From: Cyanobacteria bacterium SIG31
GTDB taxonomy: Bacteria; Cyanobacteriota; Vampirovibrionia; Gastranaerophilales; Gastranaerophilaceae
Direction of reading: 5' to 3'
DNA: 64,000 nucleotides
NCBI GenBank assembly: GCA_015152465.1
Contig: SUTX01000004.1
Coordinates: 35,342-99,341, forward strand
Positions 45,876-53,161 of this stretch are shown in pieces; position 1 is the first letter of the stretch; each line of letters opens with the position of its first letter. The position numbers were made by a program, and so were the translations under genes. Below the pieces are notes generated by a model. It worked only from the letters and a program-made list of their open reading frames with translations, had not been told where the DNA came from and made no database searches.

Positions 45876-46229
45876 CTTGCTTTTTTGGCGTTTTGCAATA
45901 GCAACAATGTCTTCTGCTATCGTATCAGACATACCGTCAACATAAGAACCCTCTCTCACAAAAATCTTTTTAAGTATATCTAATAATGAATTATGTTTAT
46001 CCAAAGTATCCACATTCTTTACTAGTACCTTAAAAATCGGCAAAGCCTGTCTTTCTGTTAATCTTATGTATGTGGAAACAAAAATATCCACATCCTTTGC
46101 TAATTCAGCCAATTTTGTTCTTGATACTTCGACTTTTTGGGCCAATTGTTCTCCGTATACACTTGCTATTTGAGGCTTTGTCGGCATATATAAACGTCCG
46201 AATACTGAATTATCTTGTTGGATTTTCAT
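45858..46229 (-). CDS. Unknown protein with N-terminal SVFGRL motif
   Basis: The 123-residue product starts MKIQQDNSVFGRLYMP, a short FGR motif as in several other unknown products, then becomes an all-helical domain (about 25-123). No signal peptide. Upstream the sequence TATGGAGTGTGTA is shared exactly with the malQ leader, suggesting a common ribosome-binding-site context. ATG 46229 is preceded by GGAG at nine bases; a longer start at 46244 is possible. Confidence 0.65.
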   Translation of the reverse strand: MKIQQDNSVFGRLYMPTKPQIASVYGEQLAQKVEVSRTKLAELAKDVDIFVSTYIRLTERQALPIFKVLVKNVDTLDKHNSLLDILKKIFVREGSYVDGMSDTIAEDIVAIAKRQKSKLEPLN

Positions 46230-46356
46230 ATGTACACACTCCATAATCTTTTTTTAATAATATCAAAAACCTAAACAAAAATAAATTTGCACTAATTCTT
46301 TTGTCCAATGTTTTTCTTGAAATTTTATTTATAATCAGAGAAAAGGAGAGTACACT

Positions 46357-46686
46357 ATGATTCTTATTCTAAAATGGTTAGCACTAGCTTTAGGTATCTT
46401 ATTTGTAGGTTGGGTTGTTCCAGGAATAACTGTCTCAAGCTTTGTAACAGCATTAATTGCATCGATAGCAATCGCTTTAGTAAACCTTGTTATCAAACCT
46501 ATTCTTATTTTTCTGACTTTACCCATAAACATTTTAACACTTGGTCTTTTTATTCTTGTAATCAATGCCCTGTTATTTATGTTCGTTGCCTATCTTATAC
46601 CAGGCGTTGAAGTCGACGGTTTTTGGAGTGCTTTTTTGGGAGCTTTACTTCTGTCAATTTTATCCATTGGAATTTCTTGGCTATAA
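46357..46686 (+). CDS. Phage-holin-superfamily-IV-like membrane protein (YvlD type)
   Basis: The 109 residues form four membrane helices with the family pattern: GWVVPGITVSSF after helix 1, ALVNLVIKPILIFLTLPINILTLG in the middle and an AYLIPGVEVDGFWSAFLGALL segment. YvlD-type proteins are widespread and poorly understood; some respond to envelope stress. The name 'holin' does not imply a phage. AAGGAGAG precedes the ATG, and a terminator follows. Confidence 0.88.
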   Translation: MILILKWLALALGILFVGWVVPGITVSSFVTALIASIAIALVNLVIKPILIFLTLPINILTLGLFILVINALLFMFVAYLIPGVEVDGFWSAFLGALLLSILSIGISWL

Positions 46687-46698
46687 TTTACAGATAAA

Positions 46699-46733
46699 AC
46701 AGGGGGTGCGTTCATTGCGCACTCTCTGTTTTT
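46699..46733 (+). terminator. Intrinsic terminator after the holin-like gene
   Basis: ACAGGGGGTGCG pairs with CGCACTCTCTGT (two G-U pairs) across a seven-base loop and is followed by five T. Confidence 0.75.
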
Positions 46734-46788
46734 ATGTTATAAACCTTTATTATAGTAATTATGTTTTGAGCATCGGAGGTTGAAGCTT

Positions 46789-47415
46789 GTGAGAAAATTT
46801 TTATTCATTTTGTCACTATTATTTTTGTGCAATGCAACTTTTGCAGACCCGAACCCTTTTGATATAATTTATGATGGCTATCAAGTTACATACGACCATA
46901 GCGCTGGCCTTTGGTGTGCAGGAGGTATTGCTGACGGAGAGGTTGTTTTAACAAAAAAACTCTATGACGGAGCAGGAAGCTACTCACAGTATTATAATAC
47001 TGACGAAAAGGTTGAATTCACGCTTACTACCGACTTTGAATTTGTTAAAGACGGACATTTTATAGCAATCGACAACGATGAATTAAAATATTATAAGATT
47101 GTGCACAACGGAACTCAATTTGAACAAATTCTTTTGGAAAACAGTGAAATTCAAGACATCTTTCCTGATGCCGAAATTATAAGTCTAGCAAATATTGATA
47201 GTGATAACAAGTTATGGGTTCATAAGCCTTTTCTTAAAAAGAAACCTTTTTTGTTTGTAAATGATTCTGATAAATTTTTCCACAGACTTAGTGCAAAACA
47301 ATCAAAAATTCAGGATAAAGAAATAAGAGGGCTCGTTACAATTTCTCGTTATGGAATTTACAGGTTCAAACATTTTGGACAACGAGACGGGAAACTAACT
47401 ATATATGTACGTTAA
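46789..47415 (+). CDS. Secreted protein of unknown function
   Basis: A signal peptide (about 1-19, ending TFA) precedes a beta-rich domain with DPNPFDIIYDGYQV, GVVLTKKLYDG-like strands and several Asp/Asn-rich turns. One cysteine near residue 45. The GTG at 46789 is the likely start, with GGAGG nine bases upstream; a TTG at 46780 abuts the ribosome-binding site. It reads into dxs after 15 bases, so the two may be one transcript. Family not recognised. Confidence 0.75.
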   Translation: MRKFLFILSLLFLCNATFADPNPFDIIYDGYQVTYDHSAGLWCAGGIADGEVVLTKKLYDGAGSYSQYYNTDEKVEFTLTTDFEFVKDGHFIAIDNDELKYYKIVHNGTQFEQILLENSEIQDIFPDAEIISLANIDSDNKLWVHKPFLKKKPFLFVNDSDKFFHRLSAKQSKIQDKEIRGLVTISRYGIYRFKHFGQRDGKLTIYVR

Positions 47416-47430
47416 AAGGAGAAACAATAA

Positions 47431-49176
47431 ATGATTTTAGACAAGATAAATACTCCAAAAGACCTTAAACAGATTAAAACAGAGGAACTAGATGTTTTAG
47501 CTAATGAAGTAAGAGAGATTATCATAAAAAAAGTAAATTCAACAGGTGGACACATGGCCCCTAATTTGGGAATACTAGAAACTACAATAGCCCTACATTA
47601 TGTTTTTGAGACACCTATCGATAAAATTATATATGATGTTTCCCATCAATGTTACACTCACAAAATATTAACAGGGAGAAAAGACGGCTTCACGAACCCT
47701 GACAATTATTATAAATATACTGGTTATACAGCTCCAGAAGAATGTGAACACGACTTATTCAAGGTTGGACATACTTCAACATCGGTAAGTTTAGCTTGCG
47801 GTGTAGCAAAAGCTCGAGATTTAAAAAATGAACACTACAATGTTATCGCTGTTATTGGAGACGGTTCTTTAAGTGGTGGAGAGGCTCTTGAGGGGTTAAA
47901 TAATGCAGCGTCTTTTAACTCAAACTTTATCATCATAGTGAATGATAATGATATGTCTATTGCTGAAAACCACGGAGGGTTGTATAACAACTTAAAGCTT
48001 TTAAGAGATACCAATGGACAGGCTGAGAATAACTTCTTTAAAACTTTAGGTTTTGATTATATCTACCTAAAAGACGGAAATAACATAGAAAAACTTATTG
48101 AAACTCTAAAAAAAGTAAAAGATATTGACCACCCTGTAATTGTACATATTTGTACACAAAAGGGTAATGGGCTCAAAGTGGCAGAAGATAATAAAGAAAA
48201 ATTTCACTGGGTAATGCCTGGTATATTAGATGAAGAAACAAATACAACATCTTCAGAAGAAAATTATACAAGTTTGACAGCAAAATACATTTATGAAAAA
48301 GCTAAAGAAGATCAAACTGTCGTTGCAATTACTGCTGGTACACCAGGGGTTTTTGGGTTCACACCTGATTTTAGATCAAAATTAGGCAAGCAATACTCAG
48401 ATGTGGGAATTGCAGAAGAACATGCAGTTGCTTATGCCTCTGCACTAGCAAAATCGGGGGCAAAACCAATTTTCACAGTGATGAGCTCATTTGTACAAAG
48501 AACCTATGATCAATTATCACAAGACTTATGTTTGAATAATTCGCCAATAACAATGCTCGTTTATTGGGGAGGGATTTCTGGTGCAGATGCAACTCACTTG
48601 TGTACATTCGATATTCCACTAATTTCAAATATACCTAACATGGTGTACTTGTCTCCTACTAATAAAGAAGAATACCTTGCAATGCTTAATTGGTCCATAG
48701 AACAAACTAAGCACCCTGTCGCAATAAGAGTTCCTAACATTGAACTAGTATCGACCGGCATTGAAGATAAAACAGATTATTCAATATTGAATAAATATAA
48801 AGTCGAAAAACAGGGTGAAAAAGTTGCTATTTTAGGCTTGGGAAACTTCTACTATTTAGCTTGCGAAGTAGCAGAAAAAATCAAAAAAGATTTAGGCTTT
48901 GAACCAACTGTTATCAACCCAAGATTTATCACAGGAATAGACAAGCGTTTACTAGAAGATTTAAAACACAATCATAATATTGTAATCACTTTAGAAGATG
49001 GCGTTTTAGACGGTGGTTTTGGCGAAAAAATTACAAGATTTTATGGTAATTCAGAAATAAAAGTTCTTAATTACGGAGGATTTAAAGAATTTCCAGATAG
49101 GATTCCTGCAGAAGAACTTCATCGTCGTTACAGACTAACTCCTGAACAAATTTTGGAAGATATTAGAAAACTATAA
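47431..49176 (+). CDS. dxs: 1-deoxy-D-xylulose-5-phosphate synthase
   Basis: DXS starts the non-mevalonate isoprenoid pathway from pyruvate and glyceraldehyde-3-phosphate using thiamine diphosphate. Motifs: GGHMAPNLG, DVSHQCYTHKILTGR, the GDGSLSGGEALEGLNNA thiamine-diphosphate segment, VGIAEEHAVAYASAL and the C-terminal GHRR-like HRRYRLT. The 581-residue length is slightly below the 620 typical of E. coli but common in related gut bacteria. GGAG precedes the ATG. Confidence 0.92.
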   Translation: MILDKINTPKDLKQIKTEELDVLANEVREIIIKKVNSTGGHMAPNLGILETTIALHYVFETPIDKIIYDVSHQCYTHKILTGRKDGFTNPDNYYKYTGYTAPEECEHDLFKVGHTSTSVSLACGVAKARDLKNEHYNVIAVIGDGSLSGGEALEGLNNAASFNSNFIIIVNDNDMSIAENHGGLYNNLKLLRDTNGQAENNFFKTLGFDYIYLKDGNNIEKLIETLKKVKDIDHPVIVHICTQKGNGLKVAEDNKEKFHWVMPGILDEETNTTSSEENYTSLTAKYIYEKAKEDQTVVAITAGTPGVFGFTPDFRSKLGKQYSDVGIAEEHAVAYASALAKSGAKPIFTVMSSFVQRTYDQLSQDLCLNNSPITMLVYWGGISGADATHLCTFDIPLISNIPNMVYLSPTNKEEYLAMLNWSIEQTKHPVAIRVPNIELVSTGIEDKTDYSILNKYKVEKQGEKVAILGLGNFYYLACEVAEKIKKDLGFEPTVINPRFITGIDKRLLEDLKHNHNIVITLEDGVLDGGFGEKITRFYGNSEIKVLNYGGFKEFPDRIPAEELHRRYRLTPEQILEDIRKL

Positions 49177-49181
49177 ATAAA

Positions 49182-49207
49182 AAAGGTGCATCGTTTGATG
49201 CACCTTT
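49182..49207. terminator. Intrinsic terminator between convergent dxs and the 49225 gene
   Basis: AAAGGTGCATC/GATGCACCTTT with a GTTT loop; the uridine run (six) is on the minus strand, so it best ends the minus-strand gene, but it also lies after dxs. Confidence 0.8.
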
Positions 49208-49224
49208 CAAAACTTCAAGTTATT

Positions 49225-49812
49225 CTATTCTGATAAAAGTTTTTTTGCTTTTTCTGTTAATTTTTGCTGATTCTTTTCTATTTCCACATTAGTTTTTACT
49301 TCTAAAGTATCAAAACCTGTTGTATAGTTTACATTTACATTATCACCACCAATGACTTTTATTTTATCCCTATCTTCGGAGTTGGTTATTTCATATTCAT
49401 GATATACAACTCCCGGTCCAGACATATAACCATGAGTTGTTACAGAATCTCTTTTTGCGTTTAAATTTACATCATCACAAAACCTTACTTCATAATTATC
49501 ATCTTTGGGAGTATCCGTAATTTTTAATCCTTGAATATTCGAGAAGCATACTTTTTTAGGATTTTGATAATCTCCGTGAGTTGAAAACATAATATTAGCT
49601 TTATTCCCTTTTGGTTGTTCTGGATATTCTACAATAGTACCATCATTTAGGGTAACACTATATCTCTTTTCTGCTCTAAAATCTTCATCAGTTTTAGAAA
49701 CAATTTTTATATACGGTCCAGCTACAGCTAATCCAAAACGATTTTCTTTAATAGCATCTCTTTGAAAATTAACTCCACCAACATTTAAAAATCCATTAAC
49801 ATGTCCACTCAT
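49225..49812 (-). CDS. Unknown beta-rich protein
   Basis: The 195 residues are Asn/Asp/Lys-rich with many short strands (NGFLNVGGVNFQRD, TLNDGTIVEYPEQP, FSNIQGLKITDTPK, DKIKVIGGDNVNVNY), looking like a repeated beta fold, and end in a helix. There is no signal peptide, but such proteins can be exported by dedicated systems. GGAGAA precedes the ATG. The bipartite element lies 46 bases upstream. Family not recognised. Confidence 0.65.
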   Translation of the reverse strand: MSGHVNGFLNVGGVNFQRDAIKENRFGLAVAGPYIKIVSKTDEDFRAEKRYSVTLNDGTIVEYPEQPKGNKANIMFSTHGDYQNPKKVCFSNIQGLKITDTPKDDNYEVRFCDDVNLNAKRDSVTTHGYMSGPGVVYHEYEITNSEDRDKIKVIGGDNVNVNYTTGFDTLEVKTNVEIEKNQQKLTEKAKKLLSE

Positions 49813-49846
49813 AATTTTCTCCTTTTTTAATAAAACTCGTGTATAT

Positions 49847-49878
49847 CTTTACAAAGTTTTTTGGAAAAAATTAATTGC
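49847..49878 (-). promoter_or_regulatory. Bipartite GCAATT-N14-AACTTT element (copy 5)
   Basis: On the minus strand GCAATT (49873-49878), 14 bases, AACTTTGTA (second box at 49853-49858). Upstream of the gene at 49225-49812. Confidence 0.5.
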
Positions 49879-49895
49879 TCCTCACCCATCCCATC

Positions 49896-49914
49896 ATATC
49901 ATATCATATCATAT
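49896..49914. repeat. Short tandem repeat ATATC x 3-4
   Basis: Three perfect ATATC units plus ATAT form a simple repeat in the gene-free stretch upstream of rpsB. Copy number could vary by slippage. Confidence 0.6.
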
Positions 49915-50076
49915 AGGGCATTATAACTGAGTTTGAGCCACTTCAAAACTCATCTTTACAATTTGTTACATTCGTTAATTTGGTTAAGTTTTGTAAAATC
50001 ACAATTTATTACGTTATATAGAAATTCTTCTAAATCTAATGTTGTAATGTTTTGTTAACTCAATAGAATCAAGCTA

Positions 50077-50105
50077 TTGCCTATAAAACATGTTTGTAAT
50101 ACTAT
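50077..50105 (+). promoter_or_regulatory. sigma70 promoter of rpsB-tsf
   Basis: TTGCCT, 17 bases, TACTAT. The start would be near 50112, leaving a leader of about 109 bases before the rpsB ATG at 50221. S2 represses its own mRNA in some bacteria; no matching structure is proven here. Confidence 0.6.
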
Positions 50106-50220
50106 GTTTTTGGTTGCACTAGCTTGATAGGTTTAACCCTAGTTTAAAATAGCTAAAACTGTTTTGAATGGAGCAGTACAGCCCGTAGTAAAGTACAAGT
50201 TAAAACAAAGGAGACACAAG

Positions 50221-50982
50221 ATGTCAACAGCATCACTAATCGAATTATTGGAAGCTGGCGTTCACTTCGGACACCAAACTCAACACTGGAACCCAAAAAT
50301 GAAACAATACATTTATGGGGCAAGAAATGGTATCTATATTCTTGATTTAAGAAAAACATCTGATTTATTAGATGCTGCTTATGAAGCAGTAAGAGAATAT
50401 GCAGCAAAAGGAAGAAACGTTCTTTTTGTTGGTACTAAAAAACAAGCTGCTGAAGTTGTTGCAGAAGAAGCTAAAAGAGTTGGCGCTTACTACATCAACA
50501 GAAGATGGTTAGGCGGTATGTTAACTAACTTTGAAACAATCAGAGGTAGAGTTAACAAATTAAGAGAACTTGAAGACTTTATGGCTTCAGGTCACGCTGA
50601 AAAATTACCTAAAAAAGAACAAGCACAATTAAACAGACAATTAGCTAAATTAAGCAAAACTCTAGGTGGTATTAAAGAAATGCGTGGTTTACCTGATATT
50701 ATTTTCGTTGTAGACCAAGCAAAAGAAGATATCGCTATTGCTGAAGCTAACAAATTAAACATTCCTGTTATTTGTTTAGCTGATACAAATGCTAACCCAG
50801 ATGGTATCAACTACGTTATCCCTGGTAACGATGATGCTATCAGAGCTATTAAGTTAATCACTTCTAAACTTGCTGATGCAGTAGAAGAAGGTAAAACTTT
50901 AAGAGCAAACAATGCTAACACTACTAAAAAACTAGAGTCTGTAACAGCTGCAGATGCTGGTGTTGAAGTAGCTACAGTTTAA
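50221..50982 (+). CDS. rpsB: 30S ribosomal protein S2
   Basis: The 253-residue product begins [27 protein letters not shown] and contains [17 protein letters not shown] and [11 protein letters not shown], all diagnostic of S2. It sits on the 30S platform and is required for mRNA binding. I place the start at ATG 50221 (AAGGAG site) and not at an upstream in-frame ATG at 50164, which lies in the leader. Followed by tsf as in most bacteria. Confidence 0.97.
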   Translation: MSTASLIELLEAGVHFGHQTQHWNPKMKQYIYGARNGIYILDLRKTSDLLDAAYEAVREYAAKGRNVLFVGTKKQAAEVVAEEAKRVGAYYINRRWLGGMLTNFETIRGRVNKLRELEDFMASGHAEKLPKKEQAQLNRQLAKLSKTLGGIKEMRGLPDIIFVVDQAKEDIAIAEANKLNIPVICLADTNANPDGINYVIPGNDDAIRAIKLITSKLADAVEEGKTLRANNANTTKKLESVTAADAGVEVATV

Positions 50983-50997
50983 TTTTAGAATATTTTA

Positions 50998-51016
50998 AGG
51001 GCGGTTTTACCGCCCT
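50998..51016 (+). other. Intercistronic hairpin between rpsB and tsf
   Basis: AGGGCGG/CCGCCCT with a TTTTA loop and no uridine run. It may protect or balance the two messages rather than terminate. Confidence 0.5.
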
Positions 51017-51039
51017 AAATTAAATAAGGAGAAATTTAA

Positions 51040-51903
51040 ATGAATATTACAGCAACAATGGTAAAAGAACTTCGTGATAAAACCGGCGCTGGTATGATGG
51101 ATGCTAAAAAAGCTTTAGTTGAAGTTGACGGTGATATGGATAAAGCTATGGAACTTCTTCGCCAAAAAGGTATTGCTTCTGCTGATAAAAAAATGAGCAG
51201 AATCGCTGCTGAAGGTAGAGTTGGTTCTTATGTTTCATCTTCTGTTGGTGCAATGATTGAAGTTAACTGTGAAACAGACTTCGTTGCTAAAAACGAAGAA
51301 TTCATCGAACTAACAAACAACTTAGCTGAATTAGTTGCTACAGCTAATCCTGCTGACGTAGATGCTTTATTAGCAACAACTTGCCCTAAATGCGGCAAAG
51401 TAGTTGAAGAAGCTTTAAAAGAAAAAATCGCATCTATCGGTGAAAAAATTACTGTTAGAAGATTTGTAAGATACGAAGGCAACACAGCTACTTACATTCA
51501 CGGCGGAAAAATCGGTGTTCTTCTTGCTACAGATAATGTTGATGAAGTTGCAGCAAAAGATGTTTGCTTACACATCGCATCTTCTGCTCCAGAATTTGTT
51601 TCAAGAGCTGATATCCCAGCTTCTGTTATCGAAGAAGAAACAAGAATTGAAATGGGTAAAGAAGATTTAGCTAACAAACCTGAACAAATCAGAGCTAAAA
51701 TCGTAGAAGGCCGTGTTAACAAATTAATGGCTCAAAAATGTTTAATTGAACAACCATTCGTTAAAAACCCAGACCAAACTATTGAACAATATATTTCTGG
51801 CAAATTCTCTATTGTTAAATTTGACAGATTCGTTCTTGGTGAAGGTCTTGAAAAAAGAAACGAAAACTTCGCAGATGAAGTAATGAGCCAAATCGCAAAA
51901 TAA
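51040..51903 (+). CDS. tsf: Elongation factor Ts
   Basis: EF-Ts exchanges GDP for GTP on EF-Tu. The UBA-like N-terminus MVKELRDKTGAGMMDAKKAL, the QKGIASADKK linker and the GRVGSYV, GEKITVRRF and TDFVAKNEEF segments identify it; 287 residues is normal. A CPKCGK stretch at about residue 110 replaces the usual linker, an odd zinc-knuckle-like pair of cysteines. The start has GGAG upstream. It ends in a strong terminator. Confidence 0.95.
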   Translation: MNITATMVKELRDKTGAGMMDAKKALVEVDGDMDKAMELLRQKGIASADKKMSRIAAEGRVGSYVSSSVGAMIEVNCETDFVAKNEEFIELTNNLAELVATANPADVDALLATTCPKCGKVVEEALKEKIASIGEKITVRRFVRYEGNTATYIHGGKIGVLLATDNVDEVAAKDVCLHIASSAPEFVSRADIPASVIEEETRIEMGKEDLANKPEQIRAKIVEGRVNKLMAQKCLIEQPFVKNPDQTIEQYISGKFSIVKFDRFVLGEGLEKRNENFADEVMSQIAK

Positions 51904-51919
51904 ACAAAAATAAAAAACA

Positions 51920-51959
51920 AAAAGTTCGGTAATTCATTAATGAATTACCGAACTTTTTT
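51920..51959 (+). terminator. Intrinsic terminator of rpsB-tsf
   Basis: AAAGTTCGGTAATTCA pairs with TGAATTACCGAACTTT around a TTAA centre and runs into T6. Confidence 0.92.
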
Positions 51960-51969
51960 AATCAAAATA

Positions 51970-52003
51970 AAAAAGCTCGGTTTGATAACAAACCGAGCTT
52001 TAA
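51970..52003 (-). terminator. Intrinsic terminator of the HEAT-repeat gene
   Basis: AAAGCTCGGTTTG/CAAACCGAGCTTT with an ATAA loop; the uridine run is on the minus strand. Back-to-back with the tsf terminator. Confidence 0.9.
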
Positions 52004-52019
52004 ATTTTCATTATACTAA

Positions 52020-52871
52020 CTATACTCCTGCGGGTTTCTTTTGTTGTGCACCCGGAATAGCTTGCCAGTTAGCTGCCATAATCTTTTTAAAAGATTTAAG
52101 CGCTGTGTCTTCTAATTCACCAAGCTCTTCTGCTTCCATAATTAATTCTCTTAATGGAAGCAACGCTCTTTGGTCACGAAGAACACCTAATGCAGCTGCT
52201 GCACCAGCTCTTACTAAATCATTTTCAGAACGGTTTTTCATAACATCAATTAACGCAGGTACAGCTTTAGTATCATTTAATTTACCTAAAGAAGTTACTG
52301 CATAAATTCTTACGTTAACCCATTCGTCATATAACATGTTAATAATTTTATCTACACATTTCTTGTTTCCAATTTCGCCTAATGCACGAGTAGCATCACA
52401 ACGTACATTAACTTTTTCATGGTCTAAAGATTTCATCAAAGCATCTGTTGCAACATCACCAATTTCAATAAGAGCATCTGTTGCAGTAATACAAACTTGA
52501 GAGTTTTCATCGTTCAAAGCTTCTACTAACGGATCTACAACGATTTTACCGCCTAAACGACCAAGTGCTCGAGCCGCACGAACTCTAACGTCTACGTTTC
52601 TATCTTCACGCAAAGACTCAATTAAGTGCTCAGTAGCTTTTGAATCTCCCAATTCGCCTAATGCACGAGCTGCATATAAACGAACAGAACCGTTTTTATC
52701 ATTCTTTAATACATCAATTAACGGTTCAACAGCTTTTGAATCTCCCATCTCGCCTAATACACGAGCTGCGTTATATCTAACCTTTTCAGAGCTGCTTGTC
52801 ATTAAGTCATTAATCAACTCTTGAAAAGTTTTCTTAACTTGTTTCTTTTTGCTGTTTACAGTAATTGCCAT
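52020..52871 (-). CDS. HEAT-repeat protein (PBS lyase-like repeats)
   Basis: At least seven HEAT/PBS-lyase repeats of about 31 residues run from residue 25 to 250, each with the pattern VRYNAARVLGEMGDSKAVEPLIDVL. It is cytoplasmic and basic at its ends. Such repeats form scaffolds for protein contacts and are also found in cyanobacterial phycobilisome lyases, but here there is no lyase context. GGAGG precedes the ATG. The bipartite element lies 56 bases upstream. The partner is unknown. Confidence 0.88.
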   Translation of the reverse strand: MAITVNSKKKQVKKTFQELINDLMTSSSEKVRYNAARVLGEMGDSKAVEPLIDVLKNDKNGSVRLYAARALGELGDSKATEHLIESLREDRNVDVRVRAARALGRLGGKIVVDPLVEALNDENSQVCITATDALIEIGDVATDALMKSLDHEKVNVRCDATRALGEIGNKKCVDKIINMLYDEWVNVRIYAVTSLGKLNDTKAVPALIDVMKNRSENDLVRAGAAAALGVLRDQRALLPLRELIMEAEELGELEDTALKSFKKIMAANWQAIPGAQQKKPAGV

Positions 52872-52915
52872 ACACGAACCTCCGACATGGAATAAATTAT
52901 CTAACTTCTACACAG

Positions 52916-52947
52916 ATATATAAAGTTTTATTCTTTTTAAAAATTGC
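52916..52947 (-). promoter_or_regulatory. Bipartite GCAATT-N14-AACTTTATATAT element (copy 6)
   Basis: On the minus strand GGCAATTTTTA, ten bases, AACTTTATATAT, matching copy 3 almost exactly. Upstream of the HEAT-repeat gene. The remaining bases to 53161 (290-base gap) hold no gene I can see. Confidence 0.6.
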
Positions 52948-53161
52948 CTATTTTTTATTTTTTGTTAACTTTTTGTAACAACCCGTTTATTAGGGTATTT
53001 TTTACACTTAATCATTTAGCAATAGTTAGTATAACATATTTTTGCACATTATTAACCGGCAAGTCAGATATTTTTACAAAAATTAACTTAATTATTACCA
53101 CGATAATAAGTCAAACGTAATGATAACAATAATTCACACAGTTTACAAAAGTTTATATTTA

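Larger units (their letters stand above)
49813..50220. other. Gene-free region between the 49225 gene and rpsB
   Basis: This 408-base stretch holds copy 5 of the bipartite element, the ATATC repeat, a GAGTTT/AAACTC inverted repeat near 49931-49953 and the rpsB promoter at 50077-50105. I see no gene or structural RNA beyond the rpsB leader. Confidence 0.55.

Noticed and set aside
46357..46686. Prophage origin suggested by the holin-like gene
   Set aside because: YvlD-type proteins are chromosomal and no phage genes flank it.
51940..52305. A 121-codon plus-strand frame opposite the HEAT gene
   Set aside because: It lies entirely on the opposite strand of a well-supported gene and begins inside the terminator region.
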